A stretch of DNA of 64,000 bases from Desulforapulum autotrophicum HRM2 (lineage in GTDB: Bacteria; Desulfobacterota; Desulfobacteria; Desulfobacterales; Desulfobacteraceae), in contig NC_012108.1 of the NCBI RefSeq assembly GCF_000020365.1, positions 3,976,001 through 4,040,000 on the forward strand. Reading direction: 5' to 3'. Positions 19,551 through 27,461 of the stretch are shown here, piece by piece (positions within the stretch are counted from its first letter, which is position 1; each line of letters starts with the position of its first letter). The notes beneath the pieces were generated by a model. That model worked only from the letters and a program-made list of their open reading frames with translations. It was not told the origin of the DNA and did no database searches. Both the position numbers and the translations under genes were made by a program.

Positions 19551-21323
19551 TTAGATAAACACAAAGAGCATCACAATAAAAAGACCTGCGCAGGCGGCAA
19601 ACAGTCCCACGGGAGATGTCCCGGTTGCAAATGCAAGGTCCACACGGGTCTTGAGAGAACCCTGGCCTGGTCCCAGAGGGACACCCTTTTTCACAAAGGG
19701 TGACATTATGGCCCAGGCAACGATTGCCATGGCATTTGTTGCAACCTCGTTTACGGCACCGGTCAACTCCCTGACCAGCAGACGGTCCATGGTCCTGTTA
19801 AACCCGTTGAGACAAAGAGCAACGCCATTGACAAAGGCGTTCAGAGGCTTTCGGTAGAACCAGTCAAAATCAATATTGACGGCCCTTATTTCCGCAGGAT
19901 AGATACCCGACAAAAGCAGCAGGGTAAAGGCCAGTGCCGAATAGAAAAGGAGTTCGGTCTGGGTTACCACATGGGAAAGGGTATAGGGCTCATACAGGGC
20001 CGGATAGGGCAGAACAGCGTACAGAGGTTTGTAAAAGGTGCCATTAAAAATACAGAGAAAGGCCGTTATACCCATGGCAATCAACATGTGTTTTGGCGCC
20101 TCTTTAACCCGATGGCCGGCATCGTGTCCGAAAAATGCAAAAAAAGGAATCTTTATGCCAGCGTGGTGGAACACACCTGCCGAGGCAAAGAGCAGAACGA
20201 GCCAGACACCCACCATGTGTCCTTCGCCTGCCGCCGACATGACCATGGATTTACTGACAAAACCGCTGAACAGGGGAAAAGCCGAGATGGATGCGGCACC
20301 TACAATGCAGAAGCCCGCAGTCCAGGGCATGGATTTGTAGAGCCCACCAAGGTCCGTGGCATTAATCTTGCCAGTGCGGTACATCACGGCCCCCATGGAC
20401 ATGAACAAAAGCCCCTTAAAAAGAATGTCGTTAAAGGCATGGGCCACGGCCCCGTTAATGGCAAGCTCGGTACCGATTCCAATACCCACCACCATGAACC
20501 CAACCTGGTTTACAAGGCTGTAGGCAAGTACCCGCCGAAGATCGTTCTCTATCACGGCAAAAAAGATGGGAAAGGCGGCCATGACCACCCCAATCCAGAT
20601 GAGAAGCTCGGTGCCGGGATAGGCCCTGGCCAGGGCATAAACCGCCGTTTTGGTGGTAAATGCACTCAAAAAAACCGTGCCGCCAATGGTGGCCTCGGGA
20701 TAGGCGTCGGTGAGCCAGGTGTGTAGAAACGGCCAGGCACAGTTGACGCCAAATCCAAAGAAGATCAGCCAGGAAGAGAGCCCTGTCAGTCCAATATTAC
20801 CAAAGGCGATGGAGCCGGTTTCATTGACCATCATGACGATGCCGGCAAGCAGCGAAAGCCCTCCTGTGACATGGATCATGAGATATCTGAATCCTGCGGA
20901 GGACGATCGTTTAGTGCACCTTGCCCATATGAGCATGACCGACCCAACGGTCAGGGTTTCCCAGAACACAAAAAAAGTAAAAAGATCCCCCGCAAAGATC
21001 GCCCCAAGGGCTGCGCCGGAATAGATAAAGCCTGCCACATATTCAAGGTTCTTGCGGACATGGAGAATATAGATGGCCGTGACAAAGGCGGCAATGTGGA
21101 AGATATAGCCAAAGGCCAGGCTCAACCGGTCGATGCGGACCAGGGTAAGCTGATAGTCGAGGAAATTGACGGTCATCAGGGTGTCGACCGGAATGAGAAG
21201 AAGATTGATGAAACCAACCACGGGAAGTGCTACCACGTAAACCGAGCGAACCCTTTCATTTAAAAAAGGAATCACCAGGGCACCCAGAATGAAGATCACA
21301 AACGGCGGCATCACATTACTCAT
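19551..21323 (-). CDS. MrpA/MrpD/NuoL-like proton-conducting membrane subunit (third copy)
   Basis: This antiporter-like subunit of Complex I/Mrp family has 590 residues and about 14-16 membrane helices. Conserved features are WETLTVGSVMLIWARC with the key glutamate near residue 120, WPFLHTWLTDAYPEATIGGTVFLSA near 200-225, and the lysine-bearing FTTKTAVYALAR near 226. It is longer than the other two copies because of extra C-terminal helices. Its ATG overlaps the stop of the 82-residue gene. It may play the part of the MrpA N-terminal domain, which is otherwise missing. Confidence 0.88.
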   Translation of the reverse strand: MSNVMPPFVIFILGALVIPFLNERVRSVYVVALPVVGFINLLLIPVDTLMTVNFLDYQLTLVRIDRLSLAFGYIFHIAAFVTAIYILHVRKNLEYVAGFIYSGAALGAIFAGDLFTFFVFWETLTVGSVMLIWARCTKRSSSAGFRYLMIHVTGGLSLLAGIVMMVNETGSIAFGNIGLTGLSSWLIFFGFGVNCAWPFLHTWLTDAYPEATIGGTVFLSAFTTKTAVYALARAYPGTELLIWIGVVMAAFPIFFAVIENDLRRVLAYSLVNQVGFMVVGIGIGTELAINGAVAHAFNDILFKGLLFMSMGAVMYRTGKINATDLGGLYKSMPWTAGFCIVGAASISAFPLFSGFVSKSMVMSAAGEGHMVGVWLVLLFASAGVFHHAGIKIPFFAFFGHDAGHRVKEAPKHMLIAMGITAFLCIFNGTFYKPLYAVLPYPALYEPYTLSHVVTQTELLFYSALAFTLLLLSGIYPAEIRAVNIDFDWFYRKPLNAFVNGVALCLNGFNRTMDRLLVRELTGAVNEVATNAMAIVAWAIMSPFVKKGVPLGPGQGSLKTRVDLAFATGTSPVGLFAACAGLFIVMLFVFI

Positions 21324-21564
21324 AGTAATCCTCCCTTCTCTTTACCAGGGGCCGTAGCACAAAGCGTGACACCAGCACCAGAATGACACAGGCCACAAAT
21401 CCGAATATGGCGTAGAATACAGGCCAGGTTTCAAAGGGGAAATGGGCGTGTTTGTGCACAAAAAAATCAAGAATGAACAACAGAATAACCGTACTGAAAA
21501 AAATGATCAAAAGGCGTTTCACATTTTGAGGTTTGTCAAACAGGTGAGTTTTTTCTTTTTCCAT
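21316..21564 (-). CDS. Small two-helix membrane protein of the Mrp operon
   Basis: The 82 residues contain two hydrophobic helices (LLIIFFSTVILLFILDFFV and VFYAIFGFVACVILVLVSRF), separated by a short His-rich loop (HKHAHF), and a charged C-terminus (RREDYYE). I do not recognise a family with a known role. It lies between two large antiporter subunits and overlaps the next gene by eight bases. A structural accessory role in the complex is likely. Confidence 0.75.
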   Translation of the reverse strand: MEKEKTHLFDKPQNVKRLLIIFFSTVILLFILDFFVHKHAHFPFETWPVFYAIFGFVACVILVLVSRFVLRPLVKRREDYYE

Positions 21565-21587
21565 AACCTGGCACCTTATTTAATAGT

Positions 21588-21722
21588 CTATAGTGTGCTT
21601 AAAAATACAATGGCAAGATAAATAACGCTTATTGCAAACACCACCAGGAACACCGGTCGGTATCCGGGAACAGGATCATGGGACAGCTCTTGTTTCTCCT
21701 CGTTCATCTTGTTTGCCTCCAT
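21588..21722 (-). CDS. 44-residue single-helix membrane protein of the Mrp operon
   Basis: This small ORF starts with ATG at 21722, directly after the stop of the preceding antiporter subunit. GGAGG lies three bases before it. It encodes 44 residues: a charged N-terminus (MEANKMNEEKQELSHDPVPG), then one hydrophobic helix (RPVFLVVFAISVIYLAIVFL). Position, ribosome site and a clean membrane segment support a real gene. No family was recognised. Confidence 0.65.
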   Translation of the reverse strand: MEANKMNEEKQELSHDPVPGYRPVFLVVFAISVIYLAIVFLSTL

Positions 21723-23207
21723 TTAACCTCCGTTGATTGATTGAACCGCAAGCTTTGCCAGATTTAAAAAAGGCTGGGGATAAAAGAACAGAATTATTGA
21801 GATGCCAGCGGTGATGGTCAGGGGCACCACACACCACAGGGGGGCCTCTTTGATTCCGGGTTCAAACAGCATCTCTGAATCACTCAGAAAAAAGGCGTTG
21901 TAAAACACCGGGAAGAAGTAAGCTGCATTGAGAAACGAACTCAGAAGCAACACCAGGAGAAAAAGCATCTGACCTGATTCAATGGTGCCGAGCACAAGAT
22001 ACCACTTGCTGATAAATCCCCCACAGGGGGGAAGCCCCACAACGGACAATGAACCGATCAAAAAGGCTGTCATGGTGATGGGCATCTGCCGGCCGATACC
22101 CTTCATCTTGCTGATATGCTTGATGCCGGTGGTGCAGAAAATGGCGCCTGCACAGAAGAACAGGGTGATCTTGCCAAAGGCGTGCATGGCAATGTGGAGC
22201 ATGCCACCGGTCATGCCCGAGGTGGACAAAAGTGCCACGCCAAGCACAATGTAGGAGAGCTGGCCAATGGTGGAAAAGGCAAGCCTGCGCTTGAGTTCAT
22301 CCTGGGAAAGGGCAATCAAAGAAGCCACCACAACGGTTATAGAGGCAATAGTGCAGACGATCCAGTTAATGTGGTATTGGGCAAGAAGATCCACCCCCAC
22401 AATGCCGGTTAAGACCCTGACAACACTGAAGGCCCCGACCTTGACCACGGCAACGGCGTGGAGAAGGGCTGAAACCGGCGTTGGCGCCACCATGGCTGCG
22501 GGCAACCACGAATGCATGGGCATAATCCCGACCTTGGCAAATCCAAAGAGAAACATGAGGGACAGCAAAAGGGCAAGGCCAGAATTGATATGGCCTGCCA
22601 TGACCCCCTGGGCTGCAAAATCAAGGGTTCCGGTAAAATGGTAGGTAATCAGCATGGCCGGAAGGGCAAGACCGATGGAACCGCCCAGGATGTACAAAAG
22701 ATACTTTCGGCCCGAACTTCTGGCCTCCCTGTCCTGGTGATGGGTAACCAGGGGATAGGTGGCAAGGGAGAGCATTTCATAGAAGAGGTAAAGGGTCAAA
22801 AGATTGGCGGAAAAGGCAACGCCAATGGTTGCTGAAAGTGCCACGGCAAAAAATGAGTAATAACGGGTCTGGCTGTGCTCATCAAGCCCCCTCATATACC
22901 CCATGGAGTAGATGGAGGTAATGATCCAAAGCGATGATGCCACAAGGGCGAAAAGCATACCAAAGGCATCCACCCGGAAGGCGATGCCAAGGTTGGGAAA
23001 AATCTGGGCCACGGTATAGACAATGGCCTTACCCTTTAAGACAGCAGGCAGCATGGAAAGGACCAGAAGGAACTTGATCGCCCCTGCCACAAAGGTCCAG
23101 GTCTCCCTCAGGTTCTGGGTTTTGGAGAAAATGATAAAGGGAACAGCCACAAGGGAAATCAGCACAGCAAGAAAAGGTTTGACCGAAAGAATGGTTTCCA
23201 TTGTCAT
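21723..23207 (-). CDS. MrpD/NuoN-like proton-conducting membrane subunit (second copy)
   Basis: The 494 residues form about 14 membrane helices. Family marks are LYLFYEMLSLATYPLVTH near residue 140 with the conserved Glu, KVGIMPMHSWLPAAMVAPTPVSALLHAVAVVKVG near 225-258 with both lysines, and LSQDELKRRLAFSTIGQLSYI near 305. It starts two bases after the first copy ends. It probably contributes one ion-translocating channel of the Mrp complex. Confidence 0.9.
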   Translation of the reverse strand: MTMETILSVKPFLAVLISLVAVPFIIFSKTQNLRETWTFVAGAIKFLLVLSMLPAVLKGKAIVYTVAQIFPNLGIAFRVDAFGMLFALVASSLWIITSIYSMGYMRGLDEHSQTRYYSFFAVALSATIGVAFSANLLTLYLFYEMLSLATYPLVTHHQDREARSSGRKYLLYILGGSIGLALPAMLITYHFTGTLDFAAQGVMAGHINSGLALLLSLMFLFGFAKVGIMPMHSWLPAAMVAPTPVSALLHAVAVVKVGAFSVVRVLTGIVGVDLLAQYHINWIVCTIASITVVVASLIALSQDELKRRLAFSTIGQLSYIVLGVALLSTSGMTGGMLHIAMHAFGKITLFFCAGAIFCTTGIKHISKMKGIGRQMPITMTAFLIGSLSVVGLPPCGGFISKWYLVLGTIESGQMLFLLVLLLSSFLNAAYFFPVFYNAFFLSDSEMLFEPGIKEAPLWCVVPLTITAGISIILFFYPQPFLNLAKLAVQSINGG

Positions 23208-23208
23208 G

Positions 23209-24720
23209 TTAAATTACCCCCGCAGGTATGGCAAAATAAATGATATTCGTAACAATCCGACCCGAATAAACGCCCAGCACCAAAAGTAGCAGAGATACGG
23301 CAAGAAAAGGCAGCAACATGTTCATGGGTGCCTCTTGTATTCCAGCCTCACTGTCACTGTGGGCGGCACCATGGTGATGGTCGACAAAGGGTTCAAAGTA
23401 GCAGATTTCAAACAGACGGAAAAAGAGTACGGCATTGACAAGGGAAGAAAAGATCAAGGCCGCCACAAACCCGTACTGACCGGCGGCAATGCCGCCCGAA
23501 ACCAGATACCACTTGCTGAAAAATCCGCAGGTGGGCGGCACCCCGATGATGGAAAGCCCTGCCAGCACAAAACCTGCCATGGTAAGAGGCATGGTGTTGA
23601 ACAATCCCTTCAGCCCCTCCCGTTCATCGGTTTTTGTCTTCCAGGCAAAAATGGCCGCTGCCATGAACAGACAAAGGGTCATTACCGCATCGTTGACAAT
23701 GTGAAGAATGGCGCCGGACATACCGATTCGATTGCCAAGGAAGAATCCGCCAACCATGTACCCGACCTCGGCAATGATGATGTAGGCAAGCATTCGTCGG
23801 TAATTGGTCTGGGCAAGTGCTGAAACAGATCCAAACACGATGGTTGCAATGGCAAGCCACACCATGATCTTACCCGCATCAAGATAATTAAAGATGTAAT
23901 CAAAGGAAAACACGGACAGGCAGATTCTCACCATGATGTAGACGGTCACTTTGGTGGTCAGGGGAGCAATCAGTCCTGCGGCAGGCGAAGAGGCCTGGGA
24001 ATAGGCCCCGGGAAGCCACCCGTGGACTGGGAAGAGTGCCATCTTTACAAACAGTCCGGTAAGGCAGATGATATAGGCAAACAGAACGATCCCCGAATCT
24101 TTTATTCCCGGTAGAATGGACGCAAGGTCAGCCATGTTGAGGGACCCCGTGGCCATATATAAATAGCCCACGCCAAGCAGGTAAAAAGTTGCACCAATGG
24201 TGCCGAGAAAGAGATAGTTAAGTGTTGCAAGGGGGGCCTGCTCCTTGCCAAGTCCGATCAGTGCATAGCCGGAAAGAGATGCGATCTCAAGCAGCACATA
24301 GAGGTTGAAGGCGTCACCCGTTGCCGTCATTCCCACAAGACCTGCTGTGAAAAGCACGTACAGGGAGATAAAAACCCCCTCCTTATCCTGGAACTCCCAA
24401 ATGATGGTCTGCCTGCTGGACACAAGATTGACCAGGGCCACTCCTGTGATCACCACAAGCACAAGGGCGCTTAAATGATCAATCACATAAACAATACCCA
24501 TGGGAGCGGCCCACCCGGCAAACCTGTACTCCATGGCAACACCGGTGTTGACCACCTGGATGAGAAGCGCCACTGCCGAAACAAAAGAAACGGCCAGGGC
24601 CGCAACCCCAATGGGAAAGCAGAGCCGCCTGTCGATGAAGCTTGCGCCTGCAACAACCAGGGCCGCAAGCAGGGGAACGATGATGACGAGTGCAGGAAGG
24701 GTATTTATCATGGCTTCCAT
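23209..24720 (-). CDS. MrpD/NuoN-like proton-conducting membrane subunit (first copy)
   Basis: The 503 residues form about 14 helices with LYVLLEIASLSGYALIGLGK near residue 135, KMALFPVHGWLPGAYSQASSPAAGLIAPLTTKV near 225-257, and TNYRRMLAYIIIAEVGYMVGG near 310. These carry the conserved Glu and Lys residues of antiporter-like subunits. A His-rich loop (DHHHGAAHSD) lies near 452. It overlaps the mrpC-like gene by 13 bases. Confidence 0.9.
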   Translation of the reverse strand: MEAMINTLPALVIIVPLLAALVVAGASFIDRRLCFPIGVAALAVSFVSAVALLIQVVNTGVAMEYRFAGWAAPMGIVYVIDHLSALVLVVITGVALVNLVSSRQTIIWEFQDKEGVFISLYVLFTAGLVGMTATGDAFNLYVLLEIASLSGYALIGLGKEQAPLATLNYLFLGTIGATFYLLGVGYLYMATGSLNMADLASILPGIKDSGIVLFAYIICLTGLFVKMALFPVHGWLPGAYSQASSPAAGLIAPLTTKVTVYIMVRICLSVFSFDYIFNYLDAGKIMVWLAIATIVFGSVSALAQTNYRRMLAYIIIAEVGYMVGGFFLGNRIGMSGAILHIVNDAVMTLCLFMAAAIFAWKTKTDEREGLKGLFNTMPLTMAGFVLAGLSIIGVPPTCGFFSKWYLVSGGIAAGQYGFVAALIFSSLVNAVLFFRLFEICYFEPFVDHHHGAAHSDSEAGIQEAPMNMLLPFLAVSLLLLVLGVYSGRIVTNIIYFAIPAGVI

Positions 24721-25151
24721 CCGTTCCTTAGATGTTGGTTAATCTCATCTTCCTCAAGGGTACCATGCGTATTATAAACTTTAATCGCAAGGGCCAGGGC
24801 TACGCCCAGGGTTGCAACGCCGACAACAATGGCGGTCAGCATGAGCACATGGGGAAGAGGGTTGATGTAGTCTGCCGCATTAACAACAGCCGGAGCGTGG
24901 GCAGCAGCTCCGTGAACAACACTATCCACGGCACCATGGGCTGTTTCACCATGGTGAAGAATCGGTATGGTCGCCCCCCTTTTCGCCCCGATGGACACAT
25001 AAAATAAAATTACGGCCGTCTGGAAAATGGTCATGCCGACAATTTTCTTGACCAGGTTATTCTTTGCAATCATGGCATAGAGACCGACCATCATTAAAAT
25101 GATATAGGCCCAGTAATTAGCCTTACCTACAATCAAGCCGAAAAGGTCCAT
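24708..25151 (-). CDS. mrpC: MrpC/NuoK-like subunit
   Basis: The 147 residues have three hydrophobic helices (YIILMMVGLYAMIAKNNLVK, GMTIFQTAVILFYVSIGAK, VLMLTAIVVGVATLGVALAL). They include the NuoK/MrpC pattern of a short loop ending NNLVKKIVGM. It is longer than Bacillus MrpC because of an Ala/His-rich insert (GETAHGAVDSVVHGAAAHAP) between helices two and three. It lies two bases after the MrpB-like gene. Confidence 0.85.
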   Translation of the reverse strand: MDLFGLIVGKANYWAYIILMMVGLYAMIAKNNLVKKIVGMTIFQTAVILFYVSIGAKRGATIPILHHGETAHGAVDSVVHGAAAHAPAVVNAADYINPLPHVLMLTAIVVGVATLGVALALAIKVYNTHGTLEEDEINQHLRNGWKP

Positions 25152-25153
25152 AA

Positions 25154-25981
25154 TTATAACCCCTCATCCTGTTTGCCTGCCGAAGACAGGTTATAGTAGA
25201 TCCAGATCATCACCGACATGACAGCCAGGGCCACACCAATCTCCACGATAAGAATGCCGTAGGAGCGGGCCATGACCCGGTCTGTTCCCAGAATGGGAGC
25301 CAGGGCGCCGTAATTGAGGAAATTTTCACCGATCATAAGGCAAAGCATGCCTGTACCAGCATAAATGAACACCCCGGCAGCACTTAAAACAGCGGCTGTT
25401 TTTTCGCTGAATTTGGCAATGGCCACCCTGAGGTTCTGGGAGATGGCAAAAAGAATCACCGCTGCACCAAGCACAACCCCGCCCTGGAATCCCCCACCTG
25501 GACTGTGGTGACCATGGGCCACAACGTAAAAGGCGAAAATCTGGATAAAGGGAATAAGCAACCGGCTGGTGCTTCGTATGATGATATCGCTTGGCACCCA
25601 CTGACTGTCGATACGCTGGAACACCTTGGAATCCTCGGGGGCCGCCCCACACTCCACGATGCGCAGGGTGACGCCTGTGGGTCTGTGGCGAAAATAGATC
25701 TCCTTTTCGTCATCCTCGGGCAGCCTCAAGAGAAAAAAACAGGCAAGTCCTGCCGTAAGAATCACCGTTGTTTCAAACATGGTGTCGTACCCCCTGTAAT
25801 CGGCAAGGACGGAGGTAACGATGTTTGGAACAGCGGTATCGGCCATGGTGTGCTGGATAAAATAGGGAGAAAGATGGGTTGCCGCAGGAGAGTCAGGATC
25901 ACCAAAATCGGGAAACTGACCGGCAAAAACAATCAAAAGAAGGCCGCAAAGAAAAACCGTCAATTTTCCTAGAAGTTTCAA
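25154..25981 (-). CDS. mrpB: MrpB-like subunit with an MrpA C-terminal-like N-terminus
   Basis: The 275-residue product has two parts. Residues about 1-110 hold two helices and YRGYDTMFETTVILTAGLA, which resembles the MbhE/MrpA C-terminal segment. Residues about 130-270 are the MnhB domain (LLIPFIQIFAFYVVAHGHHS, PGGGFQGGVVLGAAVILF). The frame is open to an ATG at 26095, but that overlaps the upstream gene by 118 bases. A TTG at 25981 preceded by AGGAGG and overlapping the upstream stop (ATTGA) is the better start. Confidence 0.84.
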   Translation of the reverse strand: MKLLGKLTVFLCGLLLIVFAGQFPDFGDPDSPAATHLSPYFIQHTMADTAVPNIVTSVLADYRGYDTMFETTVILTAGLACFFLLRLPEDDEKEIYFRHRPTGVTLRIVECGAAPEDSKVFQRIDSQWVPSDIIIRSTSRLLIPFIQIFAFYVVAHGHHSPGGGFQGGVVLGAAVILFAISQNLRVAIAKFSEKTAAVLSAAGVFIYAGTGMLCLMIGENFLNYGALAPILGTDRVMARSYGILIVEIGVALAVMSVMIWIYYNLSSAGKQDEGL

Positions 25982-26223
25982 TCCTTTGTCCTCCTTGTGG
26001 TATGAAACACCGCTGCCACGCAAAAGACCGTGCTCACACCGGCTCCCACTGTGGCCTCTGTAAAGGCGACATCCACAGCACCCATGATGGCCCATAAAAG
26101 ACAGAGAAGAAAACTGTAGGCTCCCAGAAGAATGGTCGCACTCAGCAGATCCTTCACGTTGATGGCGGCTATGGCACAGACAACGACAAGCACAATGATA
26201 ATCAGATCAAGTTGCCAGATCAT
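25978..26223 (-). CDS. MbhD/MrpA C-terminal-like subunit (DUF4040 type)
   Basis: The 81 residues form three hydrophobic helices with VKDLLSATILLGAYSFLLCL and VDVAFTEATVGAGVSTVF. The latter is the conserved segment found in the C-terminal part of MrpA and in MbhD. Separation of this piece from a large MrpA is typical of Mbh-like or split Mrp systems. It overlaps mrpG upstream and the MrpB-like gene downstream by four bases each. Confidence 0.85.
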   Translation of the reverse strand: MIWQLDLIIIVLVVVCAIAAINVKDLLSATILLGAYSFLLCLLWAIMGAVDVAFTEATVGAGVSTVFCVAAVFHTTRRTKD

Positions 26224-26552
26224 ATGCGGTTACCTCCTCCGTTTCCTTTTGTCCACGGCTCCCGAACTGCCCTGATACCAGCATCAACAATGGCATGGGT
26301 CGCTGTGGGACTTGTAATAAAGACGAAAACAACGATGAGCACAATTTTCATTCCCGACAGGAAATTGGCCAGGGTAAAATCGTGCACCAGATAAAGAGTC
26401 AGCCCGCTCATGGACAGAAGCAGCCCCATGGTGTCAAGCATTCCTGCCGCGTGGAGTCGTGAGTAAAAATCCGGCAGTCGGATAATGCCAATGGAACCGC
26501 CAAGGAAAAAGAAAAGGCCAATTGCGATCAACAACGCCGAGAGTATAATCAT
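26220..26552 (-). CDS. mrpG: MrpG subunit of the Na+/H+ antiporter
   Basis: The 110 residues show three helices and the MrpG hallmark IGIIRLPDFYSRLHAAGMLDTMG near residue 25, followed by FVFITSPTATHAIVDAGIRA near 77. Length is typical. It overlaps mrpF and the DUF4040 gene by four bases each. Confidence 0.93.
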   Translation of the reverse strand: MIILSALLIAIGLFFFLGGSIGIIRLPDFYSRLHAAGMLDTMGLLLSMSGLTLYLVHDFTLANFLSGMKIVLIVVFVFITSPTATHAIVDAGIRAVREPWTKGNGGGNRI

Positions 26553-26833
26553 CGATCCATCTCCTGATATAGCCCCTTACGTTTATGAAAATAGCGGGAT
26601 GCCGCAAGAACCGCGATAAAATTAAGCAAGGCATAGGCAAGGGCGATATCAATGAACATGTCCACCCGCTCAAAGATAAAGCCGATCATTATCAGCAAAA
26701 CTGTTGTTTTGCTGCCGATGGCGCTTACCCCCATGATCCGGTCCTGAACAGTCGGTCCCACCACAGAACGGTAAAGGGGAATGGCCATAAAAACACTGAG
26801 AACAATCGCCGAGTATAAAATATAAGTATCCAT
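26549..26833 (-). CDS. mrpF: MrpF subunit of the Na+/H+ antiporter
   Basis: The 94 residues contain three helices and the family block RSVVGPTVQDRIMGVSAIGSK near residue 22, then VDMFIDIALAYALLNFIAVL near 57. It shares one base with mrpE and overlaps mrpG by four. Confidence 0.93.
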   Translation of the reverse strand: MDTYILYSAIVLSVFMAIPLYRSVVGPTVQDRIMGVSAIGSKTTVLLIMIGFIFERVDMFIDIALAYALLNFIAVLAASRYFHKRKGLYQEMDR

Positions 26834-27333
26834 TATTCACCAAATATCCCAGCGACGCGACGCTCCATTTCGCCTGGAAGGCCGGCCGCGGATTCCTTGT
26901 CAATGGCGTGAACAGAAAGATCGCCGTATATTGATACGTTAACCGTTATGGTTCCCGGGGTGAGGGTGATCGAGTTGGCAAAGGTTACCAGGGCCAGTCG
27001 ATCCCGCATCCTGGTTTTGATCTTGACGATATGGGGATCGATACGATCCATCATGTTGGGACTGAGCACCAGCAGGAGTACATGGATGTTGGCAAGAAAA
27101 ATCTGCCAGATGAGCCAGGGGAAATAGAGAATGAAGTTCAGCCAGAGTCTGAACATACTGATAGGCCGGGGGTCTGGGGTTGAAAGATCCGAGACAAACC
27201 AGGAGACAATGGCGCAGGAAATAACACCAAGGCCAAGGTGAAATCCATCAAATCGACCGGAAAAGACAACCCAGAAAAGGAACAAGATAAAAAAACTAAT
27301 GAAAAATGACGATTTGCATTTCAATACTTTCAC
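26833..27333 (-). CDS. mrpE: MrpE subunit of the Na+/H+ antiporter
   Basis: The 166 residues have an N-terminal membrane region (FFISFFILFLFWVVFSGRFD) with an amphipathic middle. The conserved VTFANSITLTPGTITVNVS near residue 120 and HAIDKESAAG near 145 identify MrpE. Start is GTG at 27333, with GAGG eight bases upstream. It is the first gene of the operon; a promoter candidate lies at 27399-27426. Confidence 0.92.
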   Translation of the reverse strand: MKVLKCKSSFFISFFILFLFWVVFSGRFDGFHLGLGVISCAIVSWFVSDLSTPDPRPISMFRLWLNFILYFPWLIWQIFLANIHVLLLVLSPNMMDRIDPHIVKIKTRMRDRLALVTFANSITLTPGTITVNVSIYGDLSVHAIDKESAAGLPGEMERRVAGIFGE

Positions 27334-27398
27334 GACCGGAACCTCATATTTAAAAAATATTAAGCCTGCTGTCCGTTAGGACCGTCACCCGGAGAATG

Positions 27399-27426
27399 AA
27401 TATAATTTATAGAATGACTTAGTAAA
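27399..27426 (-). promoter_or_regulatory. Possible promoter of the Mrp operon
   Basis: TTTACT (27421-27426), a 16-base spacer and TATATT (27399-27404) lie on the minus strand, about 65 bases before the mrpE start. The -10 matches at five of six positions. Confidence 0.4.
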
Positions 27427-27461
27427 GATTTCGCAAAAGGTCAATTGTTTTTTTAAACCCG

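Noticed and set aside
19971-20726. Plus-strand ORF of 251 codons
   Set aside because: It is antisense to a large membrane subunit. Its product is rich in Gly, His and Lys, as expected for a shadow of a hydrophobic protein.
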